This document shows, piece after piece, positions 1 through 8,569 of a DNA stretch of 39,684 bases (positions are counted from its first letter, which is position 1; the number at the start of each line of letters is the position of its first letter). The translations under genes and the position numbers were made by a program. Location of the stretch: assembly GCA_022548915.1 (NCBI GenBank), contig JAKZES010000049.1, forward strand, positions 1 through 39,684. Direction: 5' to 3'. The DNA is from Verrucomicrobiaceae bacterium E54 (GTDB lineage Bacteria; Verrucomicrobiota; Verrucomicrobiia; Verrucomicrobiales; Akkermansiaceae). Under the pieces are notes generated by a model that was not told the DNA's origin, made no database searches, and worked only from the letters and a program-made list of their open reading frames with translations.

Positions 1-437
1 TCCTCCACCAGCTTGCGGATCTCCTCGAGGATCCCCTTCATCCGCTGCACCATCTTCTCGTTGAGCGCCTGGTTGCGGCGCTGCAGGAACTCGCGGCGTT
101 CGCGGTCCAGCGCAATGCCCTCGTTCTGCTTCATCTGCCATTCCTGATAGACGCTCTGCTTCTTCGAGTCGGAAATCGACGGATCGTCGAGCTGCTTGCG
201 CATGTTCTGCAGCTCGGTGTCCAGCTCGCGGATGCGGGCCAGCCGCTCGTTGTTCTCCTTCTGGATGCGGGCGCGCTCGATGTTGATCTGCTTCTGGGCC
301 TCGTTGGTGCGGTGGTACTCCTTGAAGAGCGACTGCATGTCCACGGTCGCGATGTCGAGAGTGCCTTCCTGCGCGACGGCGGCCCCAGAGAGCCCGATCG
401 CCAGCACAAGGGCGGTAATGGTGCGGATGATTTTCAT
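1..437 (-). CDS. OmpH/Skp-family periplasmic chaperone, C-terminus beyond the window
   Basis: Reading the reverse strand from the ATG at 437 gives 145 codons without a stop to the window edge, so the gene is partial. The protein starts MKIIRTITALVLAIGLSGA and has a signal peptide ending near AVAQ (residue 23). It then runs IATVDMQSLFKEYHRTNEA, the typical OmpH/Skp opening (IAVVDxxxVFxxY). A long charged helical region follows (about residues 45-145, rich in Gln, Lys, Arg and Glu), matching the coiled-coil tentacles of Skp. In this family the protein binds unfolded outer-membrane proteins in the periplasm. It is divergent from panC, with about 128 bp between the starts. Family assignment is good; the role is inferred from the family. 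Confidence 0.82.
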   Translation of the reverse strand, partial: MKIIRTITALVLAIGLSGAAVAQEGTLDIATVDMQSLFKEYHRTNEAQKQINIERARIQKENNERLARIRELDTELQNMRKQLDDPSISDSKKQSVYQEWQMKQNEGIALDRERREFLQRRNQALNEKMVQRMKGILEEIRKLVE

Positions 438-564
438 GAATACGGATGTCCCTTTCGGGGTTCGCGGCCACCGTGAACGTATTTCCGAGGGCCGTCAACG
501 CCGGTCCTCGGGGTTCAGGATGGGCCTTGCGGCCTTCGCTCCGCTCGCAAATGCTGCTGCCGAC

Positions 565-1806
565 ATGCGTGTCGTCACCGATCCCGCCGAGCTGCGCCGG
601 CCCTCGCCGAGCCCCGTGGTCCTCGTCCCGACCATGGGTGCCCTGCACGAAGGCCACCTCGCCCTGATCCGGCGGGCCCGGGAGGCGGCCGGGGCCGACG
701 GCACGGTGGCGGTGTCGATCTTCGTCAATCCGATCCAGTTCGACCGCGCCGAGGATCTCGCCGCCTATCCGCGCCCGCTCGACGACGATCTGGCGAAATG
801 CCGGGCCGCAGCGGTCGATCTCGTCTTCGCGCCGGAGCAGAGGGCCGTGTACTTCCCCGACCGCTCGATCACCGTCCTCGAAACCTCGCTGTCGAAGACC
901 CTCTGCGGCGCCACCCGGCCCGGCCATTTCGATGGCGTGTGCACGGTGGTCCTCAAGCTCTTCAACCTGATCCGCCCGGACGCGGCCGTCTTCGGCGAAA
1001 AGGACTACCAGCAGCTCGCCATCATCCGCCGCCTGGTCCGCGACCTCGACGTGCCGGTGGAAATCCTCAGTCACCCGACCGTCCGCGAACCCGACGGGTT
1101 GGCCATGTCATCCCGCAATGCCAGACTCGATCCGGCGCAGCGGACGGATGCTCCCCGAATCCACCGGGCCTTGGTCGAAGCCTCGGAAAAGCACGATCCC
1201 GCCTCGATCCTCGCCACCGCCCGCACCGGCATCGAGTCGCCGATTAGCCGCATCGACTACCTCGAACTTGTCGATGCCGAGACGCTCCAGCCCGCCATCG
1301 ATCTTTCTCGTCCCACCCGGCTGGCGGCTGCGGTCTTCTACGGTGACGTCCGCCTGATCGACAATGTATTGGTATTTCCGGTTCTGCCGTTGATGACGGC
1401 GTTGAAAACCGTTGACGCGCACAAGAAATACGAAGTCGGCCTCCTCGGTGTCCTCATCTCCCTCGCCGGGGGCAGTCTCTTCGTGATTGGGTTTCCCGAG
1501 CGAAAAACCTGGGACCCGGCCTTGTTCGCTTTTGAAGGCAGGAACCAGTGTGCATTCGCCTTTACCGACGAAACACATGCTGCCGAATGGGTCTCACCCC
1601 TTCGCAAACATGGCTTGGGCCTTTTCCGAATGCCCATCCAGGAGATCTTTGAAGACCTGATCCATCTCGACCAACCACTCGGCCTCACCGTCAATCCGGC
1701 ATCCGAAGAAAGCTTCGACTTTGAAGCCGCCAAGCTCGCACATTTTCAGCAATTGATACAGGAACTTTGTGGTCGGGCTGAGTCGAGTTCCGAGGACGCT
1801 TCCTGA
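565..1806 (+). CDS. panC: Pantothenate synthetase with an in-frame SseB-like C-terminal extension
   Basis: Pantoate-beta-alanine ligase condenses pantoate and beta-alanine with ATP in coenzyme A synthesis. Residues 1-268 match the family from end to end: the nucleotide-binding HxGH motif at 28-31 (MGALHEGH), SIFVNPIQF, RPGHFDGV, FGEKDYQQL, the KMSKS-like MSSRN at 181-185 and the family's final RLIDN near 265. I chose the ATG at 565 because MRVVTDPAELRR aligns with the usual N-terminus; the frame is open further upstream but adds nothing recognisable. A normal PanC stops at about residue 280, but here the frame continues for some 145 residues. The extension (PALFAFEGRNQCAFAFTDET, then FEDLIHLDQPLGLTVNPAS) resembles an SseB N-terminal domain. 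An internal ATG at 1393 could start it as a separate protein. The PanC part is certain; the fusion as one product is not. Confidence 0.9.
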   Translation: MRVVTDPAELRRPSPSPVVLVPTMGALHEGHLALIRRAREAAGADGTVAVSIFVNPIQFDRAEDLAAYPRPLDDDLAKCRAAAVDLVFAPEQRAVYFPDRSITVLETSLSKTLCGATRPGHFDGVCTVVLKLFNLIRPDAAVFGEKDYQQLAIIRRLVRDLDVPVEILSHPTVREPDGLAMSSRNARLDPAQRTDAPRIHRALVEASEKHDPASILATARTGIESPISRIDYLELVDAETLQPAIDLSRPTRLAAAVFYGDVRLIDNVLVFPVLPLMTALKTVDAHKKYEVGLLGVLISLAGGSLFVIGFPERKTWDPALFAFEGRNQCAFAFTDETHAAEWVSPLRKHGLGLFRMPIQEIFEDLIHLDQPLGLTVNPASEESFDFEAAKLAHFQQLIQELCGRAESSSEDAS

Positions 1807-1821
1807 GCAGCAGACTCAGGA
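1801..1821 (+). terminator. Weak hairpin at the panC stop codon
   Basis: A 7-bp inverted repeat, TCCTGAG and CTCAGGA with a 7-nt loop, overlaps the stop codon of the panC reading frame. Only a short A/T-rich tail (ATAATTCCTT) follows, so it is a weak candidate for an intrinsic terminator. Confidence 0.3.
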
Positions 1822-1937
1822 TAATTCCTTGGCGTTCTTCGGATTTTGACGATTGAATCCGGATCCGTCATGAGCATGTCTCCCCGCCCTGCCAGCATGT
1901 CATTTTTTCAGCTTCTCAGCGTTTCAGCTTTTATCCC

Positions 1938-3551
1938 GTGACCTCCGACTTCCTCGTCATTGGTGGCGGCATCGCCGGCCTGTCCTTCGCCATCCGGGCG
2001 GCGGCCCACGGTTCCGTGACGCTGGTCTGCAAGGGCGAGCTGCCCGACTCCAACACCGCCTGGGCCCAGGGCGGCATCGCCTCGGTCCTGCCCGAGGGAC
2101 TGCGGGACCCGGGCGACTCGGTCGATCTGCACGTCGCCGACACGCTTGATGCCGGCGCCGGGCTATGCCGCGAAGACGTCGTCCGGGCCATCGTCGGCGA
2201 AGGCGCGACGACCATCGACGAACTCGTCGCGCATGGCGCGGAGTTCGACCGCGACGGCGGCGGCTACGATCTGCACAAGGAAGGCGGCCACTCGAAGCGC
2301 CGCATTCTTCACTCGCTCGACACCACCGGCCGGGAGATCGCCAACTCGCTGATCGACAAGGCCCGGGCCACTCCCGGCCTGACCATCCTCGAGCACCATT
2401 TCGCGATCGACCTCATCACCACCGGCAAGCTGGGCGCGGTGACCGAAGACCGGGTGCTCGGCGCCTACGTGCTGGAAAGCGAGACCGGCGAGGTGAAGGT
2501 CCTCCGCTCCGACCGGGTGGTCCTCGCCACCGGCGGCTGCGGCAAGGTCTACCTCTACACGACCAACCCGGACTCCGCGACCGGCGACGGGGTCGCCATG
2601 GCCTGGCGGGCCGGCGCGTCCGTGGCCAACATGGAGTTCATCCAGTTCCACCCGACCTGCTTCTACAATCCCGGCGCCACCGGTCCGGAAGCCCGGTCCT
2701 TCCTCGTGTCCGAAGCCGTCCGCGGCGAGGGCGCGGTGCTGATCAACGACCGGGGCGAGGATTTCGTGAAGCGATCCGATCCCCGCGGCTCGCTCGCCCC
2801 GCGCGACATCGTCGCCCGCGCGATCGACCGCGAAATCAAACGCACCGGCAAGCCCTGCGTCTATCTCGACGCCACGCGCAAGCCCCCCGGATTCTTCCGC
2901 GAGCAGTTTCCCTACATCCACGACAAGCTGCTCGATTTCGGCCTCGATGCCGAAAAGCAGCCGATCCCGGTCGTCCCCGCCGCCCACTACCAGTGCGGCG
3001 GCGTGGTGACCGACATCGACGGCAAGACCACCGTGCGCGGATTGTACGCGATCGGCGAAGTCGCCTGCACCGGACTGCACGGGGCCAACCGCCTCGCGTC
3101 CAACTCGCTGCTCGAGGGCAACGTGCTGGCCCGCCGGGCCCTCGACCACCTGCTGCACCACCACCCGCCCGGAAAAGCCTCGCCGGAAGCCCCGAGCATC
3201 CCCGACTGGTCGCACGGCGACACCACCCCGCCCGACGAGCTGGTGGTCATCTACCACAACTGGGACGAGCTCCGCCGCCTGATGTGGGACTACGTCTCGA
3301 TCGTCCGCACCGACAAGCGCCTGCGCCGCGCCGGCACCCGCCTGAAGAACCTGCGCAAGGAGGTTCGCGAGTTCTACTGGGGCCACCGGGTGAACGCCGA
3401 CATCCTCGAACTCCGCAACCTCGTCGCCGTCGCCTCGCTGGTCGTCGATTGCGCGATCCGGCGCCGCGAATCGAGGGGCTTGCATCATACTCTAGACTAC
3501 CCCCATCTTGACGACCGGTTCGCGAAGGACACGATCCTCCGCCGCTTCTGA
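1938..3551 (+). CDS. nadB: L-aspartate oxidase
   Basis: NadB is an FAD-dependent cytoplasmic flavoprotein that oxidises L-aspartate to iminoaspartate, the first step of de novo NAD synthesis. The 537-residue protein has the usual length. It shows the dinucleotide-binding GGGIAGL at 9-15, SNTAWAQGGIASVL, the active-site region EGGHSKRRILHSLDTTGREI, GDGVAMAWRAGA, and the flavin-linked SEAVRGEGAVL. The family hallmark CGGVVTDIDGKTTVRGLYAI is followed by GLHGANRLASNSLLEGNVL. The GTG at 1938 is taken as start because MTSDFLVIGGGIAG gives the expected short N-terminus. The C-terminal helical domain (RRRESRGLHHTLDYP) is complete. nadA and nadC are not in the window. It is 9 bp upstream of the next gene. 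Confidence 0.95.
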   Translation: MTSDFLVIGGGIAGLSFAIRAAAHGSVTLVCKGELPDSNTAWAQGGIASVLPEGLRDPGDSVDLHVADTLDAGAGLCREDVVRAIVGEGATTIDELVAHGAEFDRDGGGYDLHKEGGHSKRRILHSLDTTGREIANSLIDKARATPGLTILEHHFAIDLITTGKLGAVTEDRVLGAYVLESETGEVKVLRSDRVVLATGGCGKVYLYTTNPDSATGDGVAMAWRAGASVANMEFIQFHPTCFYNPGATGPEARSFLVSEAVRGEGAVLINDRGEDFVKRSDPRGSLAPRDIVARAIDREIKRTGKPCVYLDATRKPPGFFREQFPYIHDKLLDFGLDAEKQPIPVVPAAHYQCGGVVTDIDGKTTVRGLYAIGEVACTGLHGANRLASNSLLEGNVLARRALDHLLHHHPPGKASPEAPSIPDWSHGDTTPPDELVVIYHNWDELRRLMWDYVSIVRTDKRLRRAGTRLKNLRKEVREFYWGHRVNADILELRNLVAVASLVVDCAIRRRESRGLHHTLDYPHLDDRFAKDTILRRF

Positions 3552-3559
3552 AAATTCCC

Positions 3560-4441
3560 ATGCGCCTGCCCACCCCGCTCATCGCCCTCGCAGCCGTCCT
3601 CACGGCGGCGGAGCCGGCGCATGCCCAGGCGGTGGCCAGCTCGGCGAATCTCCCGCGGGTGGTCATCCCCACCACCCGCCAGCCGATCCAGCCCGCCCCG
3701 CGCACCCCCGCCGCCGGCAACCGGCTCTACCCGTGGCGGCAGAACATCACCGCCACCGTGTTCTGGATTGGCGAGCAGCCGACGCAGAACAACCCGACCC
3801 CGAACTGCAAGTCGTCGTGGGATCAGAACTGGATGGGAAATTTCGGCGGCTACGACAACCCGGACCCCAAGGCCCGCGTCGCCTGCCACACCACCTCCGA
3901 TTTCCGGCCGAAGGGATTCATCCCCAAGCTCAACCCCTTCTACATCGCGCTGCCCTACAACGACGTCGCCGGCTGGTCGCGGCACAAGCCGGAAGCCGCC
4001 AAGGTGATTCCGTGGTTCTCGCGCGTGAACCCGAAGCCCGGGAAGACGGTCCTCAAGGGCCGCTGGGTGCAGATCTACCATGGAGGCCGTAGTTGCTACG
4101 CCCAGTGGGAGGACTGCGGACCGTGGGTGACCGACGACTGGCGCTACGTCTTCGGCAACAGCCCGCCGAAGAACCGCAACAACAAGGGGGCCGCAATCGA
4201 CATTTCTCCTTCGATCCGCGACTACCTCGGCCTCCAATCCGGCGAGAAGTGCCACTGGCGGTTCGTCGAGGCGTCCCAGGTCCCCTACGGTCCGTGGAAA
4301 AAATACGGACCCCGGGGCGGCGGCGTCACCCCCGACGGCACCGACTTCGAGTCGAAGCGACGCTACCTCGAGTATCTGAAGAAGCTGCGCGACGAGCAGT
4401 ACAGCCGCACGGGCGGCTCCGGCTCCTATTCGCGGAACTGA
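3560..4441 (+). CDS. Secreted double-psi beta-barrel-like protein
   Basis: This 293-residue protein has a signal peptide (MRLPTPLIALAAVLTAAEPA, cleavage after AHA near 22) followed by a Pro-rich linker. The middle is rich in Trp, Tyr and Cys. Residues about 175-245 read GRWVQIYHGGRSCYAQWEDC, GPWVTDD, GAAIDISPSIRDYLGL and CHWRFVE. The pattern of Cys-Gly-Pro followed by an Asp-Leu/Ile-Ser-rich turn resembles double-psi beta-barrel proteins of the RlpA/expansin type (DRGPF, IDLS). That makes a role in the cell envelope or in peptidoglycan binding plausible, but it is inference. The gene starts 9 bp after nadB and converges with a 16-bp overlap on the transglutaminase gene. Confidence 0.6.
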   Translation: MRLPTPLIALAAVLTAAEPAHAQAVASSANLPRVVIPTTRQPIQPAPRTPAAGNRLYPWRQNITATVFWIGEQPTQNNPTPNCKSSWDQNWMGNFGGYDNPDPKARVACHTTSDFRPKGFIPKLNPFYIALPYNDVAGWSRHKPEAAKVIPWFSRVNPKPGKTVLKGRWVQIYHGGRSCYAQWEDCGPWVTDDWRYVFGNSPPKNRNNKGAAIDISPSIRDYLGLQSGEKCHWRFVEASQVPYGPWKKYGPRGGGVTPDGTDFESKRRYLEYLKKLRDEQYSRTGGSGSYSRN

Positions 4442-6120
4442 GCGTCCCACTCGCGGATCTTCGCGCCGAGCAGGCGCTCCCGCTCCCGGTCCCGGCTTCC
4501 GCCTTCGTAGCGGACGCCGTAGTGGTAGGCGATCAGGTCCCCGGCAAATTCCGGCGGGTCGCCCAGCGCTTCGAGCATCGAGCGCAGCGTCCGTCCCGGA
4601 TACCACCTCACCCCGCGACGCCGGCAGGCGGAGGCAAAGGCGGGACCGTAGGCCGGCTGTTTCCCGCCGCCGCCCATGACGGCGGACTCCGGGCGCCGGC
4701 GGCGCATCGGCCAGAGCAACACCACCGGGAAGAGCCCGAAGGCGACGAGGCCGAGCAGCCACGGCAGTGGCCGGGCCGCATCGGGCGAGATCTCGTCCAT
4801 CTCCACCTCGTCCATTCCCGGCGGCGGCGCGTCGGGCGGAGCAACCTCGGGCCGCAGCCGCTCCAGGGCGGTCGGAGGCGTCGGATCGAGCACCACCCAT
4901 CCCTCACCCTCGAGAAAGACCTCAACCCAGGCGTGGGCTTCCCGCGCCCGGAAGACGAACAACCCACTACCTTCGTAGTAGGTGCCCCCGGTCCAGCCGT
5001 AGCAGATGCGCGACGGCACCCCGACCGCCCTCGCCATCAAGGCTCCGGCGGTCGCGAAGAACTCACAATGCCCGCGCTGTTCCTCGAAGAGGAAATTCTC
5101 CATCGGATCGCGGTTGTCGGGGTTTTCAGTCACCAGCGAATACTCAAGAGTGGTCCGCAGGTTGGTGCGGATCTGCTTGAGCCGGGCGACGGGCAGGCCG
5201 CCGCCGGTCACCGCGTCGGTGAACCTCGCGATCCGCGATCCGAACGCGTTGTTGGGCAGGTCCAGGTATCCATCGGGCAGCCCCCGGCCCGGCACCGCCA
5301 TCGGGTCCACCTCATCGAGCGTCCGCGGGCGGGAAACCGCATCATACTCGTAGCCGCCGCCATCGGTCTCCGGCAGCAGCAGATGTCCCGGAGCCCGCTC
5401 CCGCACACCGGGAAGCCGGACTGCGGCGAGGCCCTGGACGCCAACCAGCGGGTTCTGGCCGTGCGGTTCCCGGCCGAGGAAGACCCGGTAACTGACCGGT
5501 TCGCCCCGGGGCGCTCCCCCGACCCGCAACCAACCGTCGTTGCCGGTCGTCCGGGCCAGGTCGCCGCCGCCGAGCGGCGCCCAGGTGCTGTCGTCGTAGC
5601 GGGCCATGGCAAACGCGTGCACGTAGACCCGCGACTCCAGCAGCCGCCCGGCGTCCGCGGACGGCTGGAGGAAGACCTCCGGGCGGTTGCCCGGCTTGAA
5701 GTTCGTGCGCCTCGGCAGCGGACGCTCGCCCTCGTGGTTCCACAGCCAGTTGCCGCCGCGGCTTTCCGATTCCCGCTGCTCCTCGAGCCGGCGCTTCGCC
5801 GCCGCCTCGGGGCGCAACCACTCCTCGACCTTGGCGGCCACCTGCTCGAGCGGTTCCGGCGCGGTGTGGAAATACGCGAGGAATCCGACCTCGACGGCGA
5901 GCACCACCGCCCCCAGTGCGATCGAATCGAGCAGGCGGGCGCGCCGCCGGCTCGGCAGCACCGGCAGATCCGGGCGCCTGGCCACGGCCCAGCAGCCGAG
6001 CCCGCCGAACAGGCAGACCACCGCCACGCAGGCCCTGACCACCGCCGGCCAGGTCTCCGGGTGCCCCCTCAGCAGCACGTAGGCGGCTGCCAGCGAAAGC
6101 AGGGCCGCGAGACTACGCAC
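4426..6120 (-). CDS. Membrane transglutaminase-like (TgpA-type) protein
   Basis: This 564-residue protein has two N-terminal hydrophobic segments (about 5-45 and 65-85), a large extracytoplasmic domain and a further membrane segment near 465-485 (LPWLLGLVAFGLFPVVLLW). The transglutaminase core carries a full Cys-His-Asp triad: C352 in RGHCEFFATAGALMARAVGV, H396 in EAHAWVEVF and D412 in VVLDPTPP. The C-terminal cytoplasmic tail resembles the DUF4129 part of TgpA proteins. Start is GTG at 6120, overlapping the stop of the DUF58 gene by 8 bp, so the two are translationally coupled. In many bacteria DUF58 and TgpA-like genes sit with a MoxR ATPase, but none is visible here. The natural substrate is unknown. 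Confidence 0.85.
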   Translation of the reverse strand: MRSLAALLSLAAAYVLLRGHPETWPAVVRACVAVVCLFGGLGCWAVARRPDLPVLPSRRRARLLDSIALGAVVLAVEVGFLAYFHTAPEPLEQVAAKVEEWLRPEAAAKRRLEEQRESESRGGNWLWNHEGERPLPRRTNFKPGNRPEVFLQPSADAGRLLESRVYVHAFAMARYDDSTWAPLGGGDLARTTGNDGWLRVGGAPRGEPVSYRVFLGREPHGQNPLVGVQGLAAVRLPGVRERAPGHLLLPETDGGGYEYDAVSRPRTLDEVDPMAVPGRGLPDGYLDLPNNAFGSRIARFTDAVTGGGLPVARLKQIRTNLRTTLEYSLVTENPDNRDPMENFLFEEQRGHCEFFATAGALMARAVGVPSRICYGWTGGTYYEGSGLFVFRAREAHAWVEVFLEGEGWVVLDPTPPTALERLRPEVAPPDAPPPGMDEVEMDEISPDAARPLPWLLGLVAFGLFPVVLLWPMRRRRPESAVMGGGGKQPAYGPAFASACRRRGVRWYPGRTLRSMLEALGDPPEFAGDLIAYHYGVRYEGGSRDRERERLLGAKIREWDAQFRE

Positions 6121-7225
6121 GGCTTCCTCCTTTCAACCGCAGACCCCTCTCGTAGTCGCTCACATCCACGACACGGACGCCCCGGCGGCCCGCCACCAGA
6201 CCCTCCCATGCCGCCGGCGGCATGTCGGAAATGACCACCACCTCCCCATCCAGCTCATCCAGCCGCGCCTCCACCTCATGGGCCTCGGTCCCCGGCGCGC
6301 GCCGCGCCCGGCACAGCGCGTCCCCGAGCTGGCTCAGCGAATCCCGGCCCACGACTTCCCGCGGCACCCATTCCTCGAAGTCGGCAAGCCAGGTCACCGG
6401 CACCCGGCGCATCCGCAAGCGGCGGACCGCCCCCCAGCCGAGCGAAAGCGCCCGCTCGAAGCGATCCGGACGAATCAGCGCGCGATCCGCCCCGTAGGAG
6501 TGAAACAGCAGGATCACCCGCTGCGGACGGAATCCGGGCGGATCCAGCTCGCGGACCATCAGCGCCCCCCCCTGCGCCGCTGACTTCACGCTCGCGGCCC
6601 ACGCCACGGTCTTCACCCGGTCGCCGGCGCGGTAGTCACGCAGCCCCCGCAGCTCGCCCACCGCCTCGCGCGCCCCCGGGCGGCGCCTTTCCCCGGACCC
6701 GAGCGAACCGGAGCCCGCCAGCATCTCGACCGGCACCACCGGCCTCGGCAAGACCCGCATCCGGTGTCCGATGCGGAAATTCCGCGACTGCCGGAACAGG
6801 CCCCACGGGAACTCCGAGGTCAGCTCGACCTCCAGAGCTTCCGAGACGCCCCTCGCCGGCAATTCGACGCGGACCTCCCCCGACGCCGACGATCCCGCGG
6901 CGATCCAGGGGAGAAGTGCCTCCGCTTCGAAGTTGCCCGCGCCCTTGACCGAAATCCGCACCCGGAAGGCGTCCACCAGGCGCCGCCGGTTGCGCGCCAC
7001 CACCCCGAGCCTCACCTCGTCCCCGGCCTGCGCCACGCCGGGAGCCTCCACCGTGGTTTCGAGCCGCCGCAGGTTCCACCAGCCGAGAAGCTTTGCCAGC
7101 CCCACCAGGATCGCGCCCGCCAGCCCGATCGCGATCAGCACGCCGTCGACCAGAATCAATCCCGCCGCCGCCAGCGAAAACGACGCGCCGACCACCACAC
7201 TGCCCCGTTTCTCAAGCTTGACCAC
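6113..7225 (-). CDS. DUF58 domain protein
   Basis: The protein has two closely spaced N-terminal hydrophobic segments (about 10-50), an immunoglobulin-like beta region, and the DUF58 core. The core shows REAVGELRGLRDYRAGDRVK followed by TVAWAASVKS and LMVRELDPPG, matching the conserved YRxGDxxxxIxWxxSA...VREF signature. The C-terminal half has the look of a degenerate von Willebrand factor A fold (RVILLFHSYGADRA, VVVISDMPPAAWEGL). The start is uncertain. I chose GTG at 7225, which has a GGCGGGA stretch just upstream; TTG at 7267 would add 14 residues. The gene is coupled to the downstream transglutaminase gene. The biochemical role of the family is not established. Confidence 0.8.
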   Translation of the reverse strand: MVKLEKRGSVVVGASFSLAAAGLILVDGVLIAIGLAGAILVGLAKLLGWWNLRRLETTVEAPGVAQAGDEVRLGVVARNRRRLVDAFRVRISVKGAGNFEAEALLPWIAAGSSASGEVRVELPARGVSEALEVELTSEFPWGLFRQSRNFRIGHRMRVLPRPVVPVEMLAGSGSLGSGERRRPGAREAVGELRGLRDYRAGDRVKTVAWAASVKSAAQGGALMVRELDPPGFRPQRVILLFHSYGADRALIRPDRFERALSLGWGAVRRLRMRRVPVTWLADFEEWVPREVVGRDSLSQLGDALCRARRAPGTEAHEVEARLDELDGEVVVISDMPPAAWEGLVAGRRGVRVVDVSDYERGLRLKGGSRA

Positions 7226-7273
7226 CGTCCCGCCATCATGCGCCCGATCCGCCGGGAACCAATGCAAAAGGCC

Positions 7274-7291
7274 GAACTTTGAACTTGGAAC
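7274..7291. repeat. Short GAACTTT/GAACTTG heptamer repeat
   Basis: The sequence GAACTTTGAACTTGGAAC is two and a half copies of a 7-nt unit lying between divergently read or adjacent genes. A decayed relative (GAACTTTGCGCTTGGAAG) occurs at 14389-14406. The 7-nt period matches the other microsatellites in the window. Confidence 0.5.
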
Positions 7292-7327
7292 GGCGAGGCG
7301 AGCCCACCCTGGCCCAAATTCTACCCA

Positions 7328-7774
7328 TCATTCCTTTGTCTTCGGGTTTCGGCCCGAAAGTTCACAAGCATAAAGACCCCCATGCTCGCGAAGTAGCGCA
7401 TGCATTGCATCGAGCACGATCTTGTCGATTTTCCCGTCGCTACAGTGGTAGTCTTCGGCCACGGCATCGAGGGCGGTGACCGGGTGCTCGCCCTCGCCGG
7501 TGAAGCCGAGTTGGTTGACCTCGAAGCCCCGTTTCAACAGGTCCCGCAGCAGGCCGAAATCCCGCGACCACACCGCGTAAATCAGCGCGTGCCCGGAACT
7601 CTGTCCGGGCGGCGCGAGCAAGGCTCCGGCATCCAATGCGTCGTGGACATCATGGTGCCGGAGGTAGATCCAGCGATTGAACACGCTTTCGCCCTCATCG
7701 GGCAGGATGCGGTTCCAGTCGATGTCGCTGGCGTTCCCGACCGACGGAGGATCTCGTGGTTCCGGCGTGCTCAT
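7328..7774 (-). CDS. Ankyrin-repeat-like small protein
   Basis: This 148-residue protein has no signal peptide. Residues about 60-125 look like one or two ankyrin-type helix-turn-helix units: GHALIYAVWSRDFGLLRDLL, then KRGFEVNQLG, then HPVTALDAVAEDYHC. The pattern (A-hydrophobic-x-x-A, then LLxxGxxVN) is characteristic of ankyrin repeats. No enzymatic motif is seen. It is the last gene of a reverse-strand accessory block, 41 bp after the PIN-domain toxin gene. Function is unknown; ankyrin repeats usually mediate protein contacts. Confidence 0.6.
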   Translation of the reverse strand: MSTPEPRDPPSVGNASDIDWNRILPDEGESVFNRWIYLRHHDVHDALDAGALLAPPGQSSGHALIYAVWSRDFGLLRDLLKRGFEVNQLGFTGEGEHPVTALDAVAEDYHCSDGKIDKIVLDAMHALLREHGGLYACELSGRNPKTKE

Positions 7775-7815
7775 GGCGGGTTCTTCTCGCTGGGAGCTGG
7801 CATGCTGACCGGCTC

Positions 7816-8235
7816 TCAGTCCAGCCAGTTCTCAAACCTGAGCCCCGGGACCTTTTCGAAATCCACGCTGTTGCGCGTGAGCAGCAGGGCACCGCGTTCG
7901 ATGGCGATGCAGGCGATCCTGAGATCCAGGGTGCCGATCCGGATGCCGGATTTGCGGAAGCGCTCGAATCGCGATGCGGCACCCCGGTCCCATGGCAGCT
8001 GATCGAAGCCCGCGAGGAAGTTCACCCGTTGTCCCAACGCAGCATAGGCGCGTGTCTGCTCCGTGACGGCTTTCGCTCCGGCGATCTTTGCGAGCCAACC
8101 GCGCATCTGCTCTTCCACGGAAATGATCGTGATGGCGACTTCCCCATCCGCCTCCGCCAGCCGGGTGGCCAGCCGTTTTCCCGGAGCTGTCGCATATCCG
8201 AGTTCCGTCAGATGGTCGGTGTCGAGTGCGAGCAC
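7816..8235 (-). CDS. PIN-domain ribonuclease, VapC-like toxin
   Basis: This 139-residue protein has the size and acidic residues of VapC toxins. D5 lies in MLALDTDHLTEL, an acidic pair in ISVEEQ at 41-42, D104 in GIRIGTLDLRIACIA, and the late N122/D125 in LLLTRNSVDFEKVPGL, which matches the TxNxxDFxxxPGL ending of the family. The start is GTG at 8235, 6 bp after the stop of a small upstream gene, the usual arrangement of a type II toxin-antitoxin pair. VapC proteins cut tRNA or rRNA with magnesium at the acidic cluster; the target here is unknown. Confidence 0.85.
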   Translation of the reverse strand: MLALDTDHLTELGYATAPGKRLATRLAEADGEVAITIISVEEQMRGWLAKIAGAKAVTEQTRAYAALGQRVNFLAGFDQLPWDRGAASRFERFRKSGIRIGTLDLRIACIAIERGALLLTRNSVDFEKVPGLRFENWLD

Positions 8236-8241
8236 CGCCGT

Positions 8242-8481
8242 TCAGGGCTTGGCCTGTTTCCTGCGGATGTCGCGCCCCATGGCATCAGCCTCACGGGCTA
8301 TTCTGGTGTCGCGAAGGCGACCGGCCATCAGACTCCAATCCTTCGGGGCATCGATTCTTTCCCTCAACTCCATCACCTGCCTGTCCAGCCGCTTGATCTC
8401 CTGCGAGAGAATTCCCAGCTCGCCGAGCTTCTTCTCGAACGCGGCGAGCTTCTTTTCGGTGATCGCTTGCATCCCGGACAT
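8242..8481 (-). CDS. Candidate antitoxin of the PIN toxin, coiled-coil
   Basis: The ATG at 8481 gives a 79-residue, charged and largely helical protein (ITEKKLAAFEKKLGELGIL, EIKRLDRQVMELRERID, then RDTRIAREADAMGRDIRRKQ). The heptad pattern suggests a coiled coil. It ends 6 bp before the PIN toxin start, so by position it is the expected antitoxin. However, no AbrB, RHH, Phd or MazE-type DNA-binding motif is evident. The frame is open further upstream, up to 8664, but that part is Pro-rich and would overlap the preceding gene, so the shorter start is preferred. Confidence 0.55.
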   Translation of the reverse strand: MSGMQAITEKKLAAFEKKLGELGILSQEIKRLDRQVMELRERIDAPKDWSLMAGRLRDTRIAREADAMGRDIRRKQAKP

Positions 8482-8569
8482 ATTCGGCGGAATTGGGGGG
8501 ACCGGCAAGATGCGAATCACGTCCATCCAGACAATCCCGCTGTTGTGCCAACCCTCAAATTGCCTGATG

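Noticed and set aside
4093-6234. 713-codon plus-strand open frame
   Set aside because: Opposite the transglutaminase gene, whose Cys-His-Asp triad is complete; the plus-strand frame is Arg/Pro-rich without motifs.
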